A stretch of DNA of 64,000 nucleotides from Burkholderiales bacterium. Lineage in GTDB: Bacteria; Pseudomonadota; Gammaproteobacteria; Burkholderiales; Burkholderiaceae_C. Location of the stretch: contig JAIOOS010000029.1 in assembly GCA_021414305.1 (NCBI GenBank), positions 248,001 to 312,000 on the forward strand, written 5' to 3'. Position 1 is the stretch's first letter; each line of letters opens with the position of its first letter. Shown here piece after piece: positions 39,950-48,138 of the stretch. The notes beneath the pieces were generated by a model. It had not been told where the DNA came from, made no database searches, and saw nothing but the letters and a program-made list of their open reading frames with translations. A program made the position numbers and the translations under genes.

Positions 39950-40719
39950 CGCCAGGTCTTCTTCTTCTTCCAGCGCCGCTCGCCGCGCGCGCCCGCCTGC
40001 TTCATGCCGAGGTAGAACTCCTTGATGTCGTCCTTCTCGCGGAGGCGCGCGCAGGTGTCTTCCATGACGATCCGGCCGTTCTCGAGCACGTAGCCGTAGT
40101 CGGCGACGTTGAGCGCCATGTTCGCGTTCTGCTCGACCACGAGCAGGGTGGTGCCGCGCTCGCGGTTGATGCGCACGACGATCTCGAAGATCTCGCGCGT
40201 GAGCCGCGGCGAGAGGCCCAGGCTGGGCTCGTCGAGCAGGATCATCTGCGGCGCCGCCATCAGGGCGCGGGAAATGCTGAGCATCTGCTGCTGGCCGCCG
40301 GAGAGCAGCCCCGCCTCCTGTTTCGAGCGCTCGCGCAGGATCGGGAAGTAGCCGTAGACCGCCTCCAGGTCGCGGCCCACGGCGTCGCGGTCGCGCCGGG
40401 TGTAGGCGCCCATCATGAGGTTGTCGTGGACCGAGAGCAGCGGAAACACCTCGCGCCCCTCGGGCACGTGGCTCAGGCCGCGCTGCACCACCTCGGCCGG
40501 GTCCTTGGCGGTGATGTTCTCGCCGGCGAACTCGATCGAGCCCTTGCGCGGGTCGATGATCCCGGAGATGGTCTTCAGGATCGTCGTCTTGCCGGCACCG
40601 TTGGAGCCGAGCACCGTGCCGATGCGGCCGCGCGCGACCTCGAGGCTCACGCCGCGGATCGCGCGGATCGGCCCGTACGCGCTCTCGACGTTGAGCAGCT
40701 TGAGGACCGCATCGCTCAT
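39946..40719 (-). CDS. ABC transporter ATP-binding protein (LivF type)
   Basis: A 257-residue ATPase of a LIV/HAAT-type importer. Walker A GSNGAGKTT, signature LSGGQQQML, Walker B MILLDEP and the switch His region VVEQNAN are present. The C-terminal tail is extended and basic (GERRWKKKKTWR). Both ends overlap neighbours by 4 bp, indicating tight translational coupling in the operon. Confidence 0.92.
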   Translation of the reverse strand: MSDAVLKLLNVESAYGPIRAIRGVSLEVARGRIGTVLGSNGAGKTTILKTISGIIDPRKGSIEFAGENITAKDPAEVVQRGLSHVPEGREVFPLLSVHDNLMMGAYTRRDRDAVGRDLEAVYGYFPILRERSKQEAGLLSGGQQQMLSISRALMAAPQMILLDEPSLGLSPRLTREIFEIVVRINRERGTTLLVVEQNANMALNVADYGYVLENGRIVMEDTCARLREKDDIKEFYLGMKQAGARGERRWKKKKTWR

Positions 40720-41531
40720 GCCGGCACCTCCACCCTGCGGAGCGACGACACGTCCTCGGCGCTGCCGAGGTAGGCCTCGATCACGCCCGGGTCGCGCTGC
40801 ACCTCCTCGGGCGTGCCGAGCGCCAGCATCTCGCCCTGGTTCATGGCCAGCACCCGGTCGGAGACGCGCGAGACCAGCGTCATGTCGTGCTCGACCATCA
40901 GCACCGTGATGCCGAGCTCGTGGCGGATGTCGTCGATCCAGAACGCCATGTCGTCGGTTTCCTCGACGTTCAGGCCCGACGACGGCTCGTCGAGGAGCAG
41001 CAGCTTCGGCTCGGTGCACAGGGCCCGCGCCAGCTCCACCACCTTGCGCACGCCGTACGGCAGCCCGGCGACCAGCGACTCGCGGTGATGCTGAAGGTCG
41101 AGCAGGTCGATCACCCGCTCCACCGCCTCGCGTGCCGCGACCTCGGCGGCGCGGACCTTGGGCAGGAACAGCAGGTCGCTCCACACGCCGGTGGCGCGGT
41201 GCGTGTGCCGGCCGATCAGCAGGTTCTGCAGCACGGTGGCGTTCTCGAACAGCTCGATGTTCTGGAAGGTCCGGGCGATGCCCAGCGCGGCGATCTCGTG
41301 CGGCGCCTTGTCGGCGAGGCGGATGCCTTCGTACTCGATCTCGCCCGTGGTCGGCGTGTAGATCCGGCTGATGAGGTTGAAGACCGTCGTCTTGCCGGCG
41401 CCGTTCGGGCCGATCAGCGTGAACACCTCGCCGCGGCGAACGTCGAAGCTGACGTCGTTGACCGCGACGACGCCGCCGAAGCGCACGCCGAGGTGACGTG
41501 CCGAGAGCAGCGGCTTGTCGATCGTGCTCAT
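40716..41531 (-). CDS. ABC transporter ATP-binding protein (LivG type)
   Basis: A 271-residue ATPase. Walker [10 protein letters not shown]; LivG-type insert [25 protein letters not shown]; Walker [19 protein letters not shown]. The signature position reads [12 protein letters not shown], which is normal for LivG proteins with shortened LSGG. It overlaps both the LivM-type and LivF-type genes by 4 bp. Confidence 0.92.
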   Translation of the reverse strand: MSTIDKPLLSARHLGVRFGGVVAVNDVSFDVRRGEVFTLIGPNGAGKTTVFNLISRIYTPTTGEIEYEGIRLADKAPHEIAALGIARTFQNIELFENATVLQNLLIGRHTHRATGVWSDLLFLPKVRAAEVAAREAVERVIDLLDLQHHRESLVAGLPYGVRKVVELARALCTEPKLLLLDEPSSGLNVEETDDMAFWIDDIRHELGITVLMVEHDMTLVSRVSDRVLAMNQGEMLALGTPEEVQRDPGVIEAYLGSAEDVSSLRRVEVPA

Positions 41532-42604
41532 TTCAGTCGATCGGACTTGAGGAAGCTCTTCTGCCGCTTGAACATGCCCTTGCGGTAGAACGGGAAGATC
41601 TGGAAGTAGGTGCGCAGCTTGAGCCAGCGCCCGTAGATGCCGAGCGGCTCGAACAGCACGAAGGCGATCAGCACCATGCCGTAGACCGCCCCTTGCAGCC
41701 CCGGTGCCTGGCCAACGACGGCCGGCAGATAGTCCTTGGCCAGCGCGATCACCTGCGGCATCGTGATCAGGAAGATGGCGCCGAGGAAGGCGCCGTGCAC
41801 CGAGCCGACGCCGCCGACGACGATCATCAGCACCAGGTCGATCGACTGCAGGATGTCGAACTGGTCGGGCGAGATGAACTTCAGCTTGTGCGCGTAGAGC
41901 GCCCCGCCGACGCCGGCGAGCGCGGCCGAGATCGCGAACGACAGCGTCTTGTAGCGCGCGAGGTGGATGCCCATGCTCTGCGCCGAGACCTCCGAATCGC
42001 GGATCGCGACGAAGGCCCTGCCGGTCGGCGAGCGCAGCAGGTTGAGGATCGCCAGCGTGGCAAGCACGGCGACGGCGAGGCAGACGAAATAGAACGAGAG
42101 GTCCGAATCGGCGCTCCAGCCGAGCAACTCGGGCGGCTTGACGTGCCTGCCGGCGTTGCCGCCGGTCATGCTCTCCCAGCGGGCGAACACCTCGACGACG
42201 ATGAAGCCGAAGGCGATGGTCGCGATCGCCAGGTAGATGCCCTTGACGCGCAGCGCCGGCAGGCCGACGACGACGCCGACCGCCGCCGAGACCAGCCCGG
42301 CCGCCGCCATCGCCAGCGGAAACGGCACGCCCGCACCGACGAGCGCGGCCTCGGTGTACGCGCCGACGCCGAGGAAGGCGGCATGGCCGAGCGAGAACAG
42401 GCCGGTGAAGCCCGAGAGCAGCATCAGGCCGAGGCCGACCACCGAATAGATCAGGATGAAGGTGAGCTGGGCCAGCCAGTACTCGGAGACGACCCAGGGC
42501 GCGGCGAGCATCGCCAGCACGAGCAGGCCGTACCAGAACACGTGCCCGCCGTGCTTGGCCAGGCGGATGTCCTGCAGGTAGCTGGTCTTGAAGAGGAAGC
42601 GCAT
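41528..42604 (-). CDS. ABC transporter permease (LivM type)
   Basis: A 358-residue permease with about ten membrane segments and the HAAT/LIV motif region GHAAFLGVGAYTEA followed by GLPALRVKGIYLAIATIAFGF. The conserved GGVGSVHGAFLGAIFL lies near the C-terminus. It pairs with the LivH-type permease, whose stop is immediately adjacent. Confidence 0.92.
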   Translation of the reverse strand: MRFLFKTSYLQDIRLAKHGGHVFWYGLLVLAMLAAPWVVSEYWLAQLTFILIYSVVGLGLMLLSGFTGLFSLGHAAFLGVGAYTEAALVGAGVPFPLAMAAAGLVSAAVGVVVGLPALRVKGIYLAIATIAFGFIVVEVFARWESMTGGNAGRHVKPPELLGWSADSDLSFYFVCLAVAVLATLAILNLLRSPTGRAFVAIRDSEVSAQSMGIHLARYKTLSFAISAALAGVGGALYAHKLKFISPDQFDILQSIDLVLMIVVGGVGSVHGAFLGAIFLITMPQVIALAKDYLPAVVGQAPGLQGAVYGMVLIAFVLFEPLGIYGRWLKLRTYFQIFPFYRKGMFKRQKSFLKSDRLK

Positions 42605-43483
42605 TCAGACCTTCTTGCGCAGCTTCTCGCCGAAGATGCCGTTCGGCCGCACCACGAGCATCAGCAGCACGACGACGTAGGGCGCGATGTCCTTGAAGCC
42701 CTCGGGCAGGTAGAAGCCCGAGGCCGACTCGACGATGCCGATCACCAGCCCGCCGACGATCGCCCCGGGCAGGCTGCCGAAGCCGCCGACCACCGCCGCC
42801 GGAATCGCCTTCAGGCCGATGATTCCCATGTTCGCGTAGACGAAGGTGATCGGGGCGAGCAGCAGGCCCGCGACCGCGGCGACCGCTGCCGCCAGCCCCC
42901 AGACCAGGCCGTTCAGGCGGCGCACCGGAATGCCCATGTAGTAGGCCGCGAGCTGGTTCTGCGAGGACGCCTGCAACGCCACGCCGACGCGGGTGTAGCG
43001 GAACATCGCGTAGAGCGCGGCGCAGAGGATCGTGGTGGCGACGATCACGACCATCTGCTCGACGTTGAGCACGAGCGCGCCGACGTTCCAGGTCTGGTCC
43101 TTGTACGGCACCGGCATGGTGTGCGTCTCGGTGCCGATGCCGGGGATCATGGTCACCAGGCCGCGGGCGACGTAGCCGATGCCGATCGTCAGCATCACCA
43201 GGGTGAAGGCGGGCTGGCCGAGGATCGGCCGGATGACGACGCGCTCGAGGGCGATGCCGAAGACGCCCATCGCCAGCACGGTGGCGATGAAGGCGAGCCA
43301 GAACGGGAAGCCGGCGAGCGTCATCAGGCCGAAGCCGGCGAAGGCGCCGAGCATCATCAGCTCGCCGTGGGCGAAGCTGACCGTCTCGGTCGTCTTGTAG
43401 ATGAGCACCAGGCCGAGCGCGATCAGGCCGTAGATGCAGCCCTGGGCGGCGCCGCTGATGACGATCTGCACTGCCTGAAGCAC
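42605..43483 (-). CDS. ABC transporter permease (LivH type)
   Basis: A 292-residue permease of about eight membrane segments: GAAQGCIYGLIALGLVLIYKTTETVSFAHGELMMLGAF at the N-terminus (positions ~11-48) and AAVVGGFGSLPGAIVGGLVIGIVE near the end are diagnostic for LivH. The start is GTG 43483, with GAGGAG five bases upstream. It is the first gene of the livHMGF-ligase-propeller-binding protein operon and is divergent from the TetR gene. Confidence 0.92.
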   Translation of the reverse strand: MLQAVQIVISGAAQGCIYGLIALGLVLIYKTTETVSFAHGELMMLGAFAGFGLMTLAGFPFWLAFIATVLAMGVFGIALERVVIRPILGQPAFTLVMLTIGIGYVARGLVTMIPGIGTETHTMPVPYKDQTWNVGALVLNVEQMVVIVATTILCAALYAMFRYTRVGVALQASSQNQLAAYYMGIPVRRLNGLVWGLAAAVAAVAGLLLAPITFVYANMGIIGLKAIPAAVVGGFGSLPGAIVGGLVIGIVESASGFYLPEGFKDIAPYVVVLLMLVVRPNGIFGEKLRKKV

Positions 43484-43553
43484 GGGTCTCCTCGGGGGCC
43501 TCTGGGGAACCGGGAACAGCGTTGCGTTCGCTTGCCGCCGTCAGCTATTCTTG

Positions 43554-43573
43554 GCTTGCCAAGCAAGCAGTTG
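43554..43573. promoter_or_regulatory. predicted TetR-type operator upstream of the TetR gene
   Basis: GCTTGCCAAGCAAGC (43554-43568) is a 6-3-6 inverted repeat, overlapped by CTTGGC-TT-GCCAAG just to its left. It contains the decamer CCAAGCAAGC (43559-43568), identical to the left half and centre of the 27864 operator; the right half (AGTTG) is degenerate. Position is 14 bp before the TetR ATG and between divergent operons, suggesting autoregulation plus control of the transporter operon. Confidence 0.6.
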
Positions 43574-43586
43574 CTTTGTAGCGAAG

Positions 43587-44207
43587 ATGCCCGGCACACG
43601 TCAGCGTACAAACCCCAGAAACGGCGCGCCCGACAACCGGCGCGGTGAACTCGTGCGCGCCGCGGCGCAGCTGTTTCGCGAGAAGGGCTTCGAGGGCACG
43701 ACCATCCGCGACATCGCCGGCGCGGTGGGCATGCAGTCGGGCAGCCCGTTCTATCACTTCGCCAACAAGCACGAGCTGCTGATGGCGGTGATGGAAGAGG
43801 GGCTGCGCCTCGGCCTCGACCGCACCCGGGCCGTGCTCGACGAAACCGGCCTCAGCGCGGTCGAGCGCTTCCGCCGCCTCGTGCGCACGCACTACGGCAT
43901 CCTCCACGACACGGGCAGCGACTTCATTCCGGTGATGCTCTACGACTGGCGGTCGCTGCCGGCGCAGTACCGGCGCCGGATCATCGAGCTGAAGGACCAC
44001 TACGACGCGATCTGGCAGGCGACGCTCGACGAGCTGCACGAGGAAGGCCGGCTCGCCGCCGAGCCGAGGCTGGCGCGCCTCATGATCCTGGGCGCGATCA
44101 ACTTCTCGGCGACCTGGTACCGCTCGAAGCCGCGCAGCGCGCAGCGCGTGGACCTCGACACCCTCGCCGACGAGACGGTCGCGCTGGTGCTGCAACCCGG
44201 GGCCTGA
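43587..44207 (+). CDS. TetR family transcriptional regulator
   Basis: A 206-residue TetR repressor. The N-terminal HTH is RRGELVRAAAQLFREKGFEGTTIRDIAGAVGM with recognition-helix context SGSPFYHFANKHELL. The C-terminal ligand domain is helical and resembles regulators of fatty-acid and branched-acid catabolism. The ATG at 43587 (MPGTRQRTNPRN) is chosen; a TTG at 43551 would start inside the operator. It is followed 14 bp later by the enoyl-CoA hydratase gene. Likely effectors are acyl-CoA pathway intermediates (inference). Confidence 0.9.
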   Translation: MPGTRQRTNPRNGAPDNRRGELVRAAAQLFREKGFEGTTIRDIAGAVGMQSGSPFYHFANKHELLMAVMEEGLRLGLDRTRAVLDETGLSAVERFRRLVRTHYGILHDTGSDFIPVMLYDWRSLPAQYRRRIIELKDHYDAIWQATLDELHEEGRLAAEPRLARLMILGAINFSATWYRSKPRSAQRVDLDTLADETVALVLQPGA

Positions 44208-44221
44208 AGGAGACCGACGAC

Positions 44222-45037
44222 ATGGCAACGATCCGCGTCGAGCGCGAAGAGCAGGTCTGGACGGTGACGATAGACCGCCCCGAGGTCCGCAACGCCGTCG
44301 ACGGGCCGACCGCGCGCGCCCTCGCCGACGCCTTTCGCGCCTTCGATGCCGACGCCGACGCGCGGGTCGCGATCCTCACCGGCGCCGGCGGTCATTTCTG
44401 CGCCGGTGCCGACCTGCGCACCGTCGCGAGCGGCTCCTCGCCCGACCAGCTCGGCCAGGCGGGCGACGGCCTCACGCTCGCGCTCGACGCCGACATGGAC
44501 CGCGACGGCCCGATGGGCCCCTCGCGCCTGCAGCTGACGAAGCCGGTGATCGCCGCCGTCGAAGGCTATGCCGTCGCCGGCGGGATCGAGCTCGCCCTCT
44601 GGTGCGACCTGCGCGTTGCCGCGGCGAGTGCGACCTTCGGCGTGTTCTGCCGCCGCTTCGGCGTGCCGCTGATCGACGGCGGCACGGTGCGCCTCACGCG
44701 CCTCATCGGCGAGAGCCGGGCGATGGACCTGATCCTCACCGGCCGGGCCGTCGGCGCCGCCGAGGCGCTGCAGCTCGGCCTCGCGAACCGCGTCGTCGAG
44801 GACGGGCAGGCGCTCGCCGCCGCGCTCGCGCTCGCCCTGCAGATCGCCGGCTTTCCCCAGCAGTGCCTGCGCAACGACCGGCTGAGCGCGCGGCGCCAGC
44901 ACGGCCTCCCCTTGCGCGACGCGCTGGCGCAAGAGTTCGCGCTCGGCCTGGACACGCTCGCTTCGGGTGAGGCCGAGGGCGGCGCGCGCCGCTTCGTCGA
45001 AGGCGCCGGCAAGCACGGTCGCTTCGGCGACGCCTGA
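44222..45037 (+). CDS. enoyl-CoA hydratase/isomerase family protein
   Basis: A 271-residue crotonase. N-terminal VTIDRPEVRNAVD, oxyanion region GAGGHFCAGADL, and the second oxyanion/active-site helix GYAVAGGIELALWCDLRVA. The catalytic region FGVPLIDGGTVRLTRLIG has Asp where classical hydratases have Glu, so it may be a variant hydratase or isomerase. AAGGAGA lies eight bases upstream of the ATG. It forms an operon with the TetR gene and probably serves the neighbouring pathway. Confidence 0.9.
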   Translation: MATIRVEREEQVWTVTIDRPEVRNAVDGPTARALADAFRAFDADADARVAILTGAGGHFCAGADLRTVASGSSPDQLGQAGDGLTLALDADMDRDGPMGPSRLQLTKPVIAAVEGYAVAGGIELALWCDLRVAAASATFGVFCRRFGVPLIDGGTVRLTRLIGESRAMDLILTGRAVGAAEALQLGLANRVVEDGQALAAALALALQIAGFPQQCLRNDRLSARRQHGLPLRDALAQEFALGLDTLASGEAEGGARRFVEGAGKHGRFGDA

Positions 45038-45144
45038 TCGCTCTCGCGACCGGCCGGAACCGGCCAGGCCGGCGCGCCCAGGACACCGATTCGACGTGTC
45101 CGAAAACGGCCAGCCACGAGCTAACCGGCCGCGATAATCACGGC

Positions 45145-46659
45145 ATGACGATCGATGGCGATGCTGCCTACCAAGTCCTTCTCGCACGCGACGCGCGCTT
45201 CGACGGCCGGCTGTTCGTGGGCGTGACCTCGACGGGCATCTATTGCCGGCCGATCTGCCGCGTACGTACGCCGGCGCGGCGCAACTGCCGCTTCTTCGAT
45301 ACACCGGCGCAGGCCGAGGCCGAGGCGTTTCGGCCCTGCCTCAAGTGCCGGCCCGAGATCGCGCCCGGTCCGGGCCTGGCGTGGACGGTGATGGATGCCT
45401 CGCGCACCCTGGCCGTGCAGGCGGCGGCCGCGCTCGACGCGAGCGCGGCGAGCGGCGAGACGCCGAGCGTCGCCGAGCTCGCGGCGCGCCTCGGCGTGAG
45501 CGACCGCCACCTGCGCCGGATCTTCTTCGCCGAGCACGGCGTGACGCCGCTGCAGTACCTGCAGACGCGCCGGCTGCTACTCGCCAAGCAGCTCCTGACC
45601 GACACGAAGATGCCGATCTCGCAGGTGGCATTGACGAGCGGATTCAAGAGCCTGCGCCGCTTCAACGCCGCGTTCGCCGGCGGGTACAGGATGAACCCGA
45701 CGCGCCTGCGCCGGACTTCGAAGGCGGACCGGCAATCGCCGGCGGATGCGCCGACGACGAGCGAGGACGCACCCTTCACGGTCACCCTCGGCTACCGCCC
45801 GCCGCACGACGAGGCGGCGCTGCTCGCCTTCCTCTCGCAGCGAGCGATCGCCGGGATCGAGGTCGTCGATGGCCTGGCGATCCGCAGGACGCTGCGCGCC
45901 GGCGCTATCGACGGCGCCGACGGCGCGGCAGCCGGCTGGCTGGAGGCGCGCTTCCTGTCCGAGGCCTCGCGCGTGCGGCTCTCGTTCGCGCCGGCGCTCG
46001 GCCCGGCGAGCGGCGCGGTCATCGCCGCGGTCCGCCGCTGGCTCGACCTCGACGCCGCGCCGGAAGCGATCGACGCCGCGCTCGCCGAGCTGCCGGGCGC
46101 GCCGGGGCTGCGCCTGCCGGGCAGCGTCGACGGCTTCGAGCTCGCGGTCCGCGCCGTCCTCGGCCAGCAGGTCACCGTCGCCGGCGCACGAACGCTGGCA
46201 CGCCGCCTGGTCGAGCGCTTCGGCAGCGAGGTCGCGACGCCGTGGCCCGAGGTGCATCGCGCCTTCCCCGCACCCGACGTGCTGGCGAGCGCGGCGATCG
46301 AGCAGATCGCCGAACTCGGCATCATCCGCAGCCGCGCCGGCGCGATCCAGGCCCTGGCGCGGAACTGGTCGGCGCTGACGCCGCTGATCGCCCGCGGCGG
46401 CGATCCGGAGCGGCTGGTCGAGCGGCTGCGCGAGCTGCCCGGCATCGGCGCCTGGACGGCGCACTACGTCGCGATGCGCGCGCTCGGCTGGCCCGACGCC
46501 TTTCCGCCCGGCGACGTCGCCGCCCTGAAGGCGATGCAGCGCCTCTTCGCCACGTCGACGCCGCGCGAGGCCGAAGCCCGCGCCGCGGCCTGGCGGCCGT
46601 GGCGCAGCTATGCGCTGCTGCGCCTCTGGAATTCGCTTTCCGCTGGAGATCCCCGATGA
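45145..46659 (+). CDS. AdaA-AlkA fusion: methyl-DNA-responsive regulator and 3-methyladenine DNA glycosylase
   Basis: A 504-residue fusion. Residues 1-~80 are the Ada metal-binding domain with four zinc Cys (34, 38, 65, 68) in STGIYCRPIC and FRPCLKC; Cys34 corresponds to the methylphosphotriester acceptor of E. coli Ada. Residues ~95-190 are an AraC-type HTH (SVAELAARLGVSDRHLRRIF). From ~215 the AlkA N-terminal domain and the HhH-GPD glycosylase follow, with LRELPGIGAWTAHYVAMRALG and catalytic Asp in FPPGD. It excises alkylated bases and probably activates alkylation-response genes. Its stop overlaps ogt (ATGA). Confidence 0.93.
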   Translation: MTIDGDAAYQVLLARDARFDGRLFVGVTSTGIYCRPICRVRTPARRNCRFFDTPAQAEAEAFRPCLKCRPEIAPGPGLAWTVMDASRTLAVQAAAALDASAASGETPSVAELAARLGVSDRHLRRIFFAEHGVTPLQYLQTRRLLLAKQLLTDTKMPISQVALTSGFKSLRRFNAAFAGGYRMNPTRLRRTSKADRQSPADAPTTSEDAPFTVTLGYRPPHDEAALLAFLSQRAIAGIEVVDGLAIRRTLRAGAIDGADGAAAGWLEARFLSEASRVRLSFAPALGPASGAVIAAVRRWLDLDAAPEAIDAALAELPGAPGLRLPGSVDGFELAVRAVLGQQVTVAGARTLARRLVERFGSEVATPWPEVHRAFPAPDVLASAAIEQIAELGIIRSRAGAIQALARNWSALTPLIARGGDPERLVERLRELPGIGAWTAHYVAMRALGWPDAFPPGDVAALKAMQRLFATSTPREAEARAAAWRPWRSYALLRLWNSLSAGDPR

Positions 46660-47207
46660 GCTACGCCACCGACACCCTCCGCTCGCACTGCACGGCGCAG
46701 ATGCGCTACGCCTCGCCGCTCGGCTCGCTGCTGCTCGCGCGCACGGCCAGGGGCCTGGCGGGCGCCTGGTTCGAGGCGCAGAAGCACCATCCGGCCGCCC
46801 TGGCCGCACCGGTGCGCGACGACGACCCGCTGCTGCGGCGCGCGGCAGCGCAGCTCGCGGCCTACTTCGAAGGCGACGCAGCAAGCTTCGACCTGCCGCT
46901 CGACCTGCTCGGCACGCCGTTCCAGGTCGGCGTCTGGCGCGAGCTGCTGGCGATCGAGCGCGGCCGCACCTGCAGCTACGGCGACATCGCCAGGAAGCTC
47001 GGCTCGCCGACCGCCGGGCGCGCGGTCGGCGCCGCGGTCGGGCGCAACCCGGTCTCGGTGATCGTGCCCTGCCACCGTGTCCTCGGCAGCGACGGCGCCC
47101 TCACCGGCTACGCCGGCGGCCTCGAGCGCAAGACCGCGCTGTTGCGCCTCGAGGCGGCGCACGGCGGCAGGCAGCGGGCCGCGAAAGCGCAGATGGAGAT
47201 CCATTGA
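46656..47207 (+). CDS. ogt: methylated-DNA--protein-cysteine methyltransferase
   Basis: A 183-residue O6-alkylguanine transferase. The acceptor Cys is in IVPCHRVLGSDGALTGYAGGLERK, with the helix-turn-helix TCSYGDIARKLGSPTAGRAVGAAVGRNPVSV before it. It removes alkyl groups from O6-guanine by suicidal transfer. ATG 46656 overlaps the AdaA-AlkA stop, so the repair proteins are coupled. Its own stop overlaps the EamA start (TTGA). Confidence 0.95.
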   Translation: MSYATDTLRSHCTAQMRYASPLGSLLLARTARGLAGAWFEAQKHHPAALAAPVRDDDPLLRRAAAQLAAYFEGDAASFDLPLDLLGTPFQVGVWRELLAIERGRTCSYGDIARKLGSPTAGRAVGAAVGRNPVSVIVPCHRVLGSDGALTGYAGGLERKTALLRLEAAHGGRQRAAKAQMEIH

Positions 47208-48076
47208 GGCCGCGCGATGTCGCCGAGCTGATCGCCCTCGCCGCCCTCTGGGGAGGATCCTTCCTCTTCATGCGCATCGCCGTGCCGGCGTTCGGCCCGG
47301 TGGCGATCGCCGCGCTGCGCGTCGCGGGCGCTTCGCTCCTGCTCGTGCCGCTGCTCGCGGCGCGCGGCGATCTCGGCCTGCTGCGCCGGCACTGGCGGCC
47401 GATCGCCGTGCTCGGCGTGACCAACTCGGCCCTGCCCTTCTTCGGCTTCGCCTATGCGGCACAGACGACCGATTCCGGGGTGCTGGCGATCTTCAACTCG
47501 GCGGCGCCGCTGTTCGCCGCGGTGGTCGCCTGGCTGTGGCTCGGCGACCGCATGACGCCGGCCCGTCTCGCCGGGCTGGCGATCGGCTTCGCCGGGATCG
47601 TCTGGATCGTCGTCTACAAGGCCGGGCTGCATGCCGGCGGCACGCCGCTCGCCGTCCTCGCCTGCCTGCTGGCCACCGTCTGTTACGGCGTCTCGCCGAG
47701 CGTGACCAAGCGCCATCTCTCGGGCGTGGCGCCGCTCGCCGTCGCGGCCGGCAGCCAGCTCGTCGGCGCGGCACTGCTCGCGCTGCCCGCGCTGCTTGCC
47801 TGGCCGGCCACGCCGCCTACGCTCTCCGACTGGCTGGTCGTCGCGGCGCTGGCCTTCTTCTGCACCGGGCTCGCCCTGCTCATGTACTTCCGGCTTATCG
47901 CCAACGCCGGGCCGGCGAACGCGATCTCGGTGACCTACCTCATTCCGATCTTCGCCATCGCCTGGGGCAGCCTCTTTCTCGGCGAGGCGATCACCTGGCC
48001 GCTGCTCGCCGGCTGCGTCGTCGTCTTCCTCGGCACCGCCCTCGCGACCGGCATCCTGCGCCCGCGGATACCGTAA
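47204..48076 (+). CDS. EamA/DMT family transporter
   Basis: A 290-residue drug/metabolite exporter with two five-helix EamA repeats; the first begins ALWGGSFLFMRIAVPAFGP and the second near YGVSPSVTKRHLSG. There is no ATG before the first membrane helix, so I choose TTG 47204, which overlaps the ogt stop as TTGA and has GGAG six bases upstream. The substrate is unknown. The last bases of this gene overlap the palindromic operator at 48073. Confidence 0.88.
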   Translation: MRPRDVAELIALAALWGGSFLFMRIAVPAFGPVAIAALRVAGASLLLVPLLAARGDLGLLRRHWRPIAVLGVTNSALPFFGFAYAAQTTDSGVLAIFNSAAPLFAAVVAWLWLGDRMTPARLAGLAIGFAGIVWIVVYKAGLHAGGTPLAVLACLLATVCYGVSPSVTKRHLSGVAPLAVAAGSQLVGAALLALPALLAWPATPPTLSDWLVVAALAFFCTGLALLMYFRLIANAGPANAISVTYLIPIFAIAWGSLFLGEAITWPLLAGCVVVFLGTALATGILRPRIP

Positions 48077-48086
48077 CGATCGTTAC
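48073..48086. promoter_or_regulatory. palindromic operator GTAACGATCGTTAC upstream of the cupin gene
   Basis: A perfect 14-bp palindrome overlapping the EamA stop codon and ending 52 bp before the cupin ATG. The same sequence, extended to 16 bp, lies before the TRAP operon at 53567. Size and symmetry suit a MarR dimer; a marR gene lies in the TRAP operon. Confidence 0.75.
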
Positions 48087-48138
48087 GATAGGGCGGCCTG
48101 CGGTACAGTGGGCCGACCGCCGCCGCCGAGGACCGCCG

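Noticed and set aside
43551-43587. An upstream TTG start for the TetR gene (12 extra residues)
   Set aside because: It would begin inside the operator element; the ATG at 43587 fits TetR N-termini better.
41498-43648. A 716-codon plus-strand frame opposite livG, livM and livH
   Set aside because: Composition is His/Asp/Arg/Gln-rich shadow; three overlapping transporter genes with intact motifs lie on the other strand.
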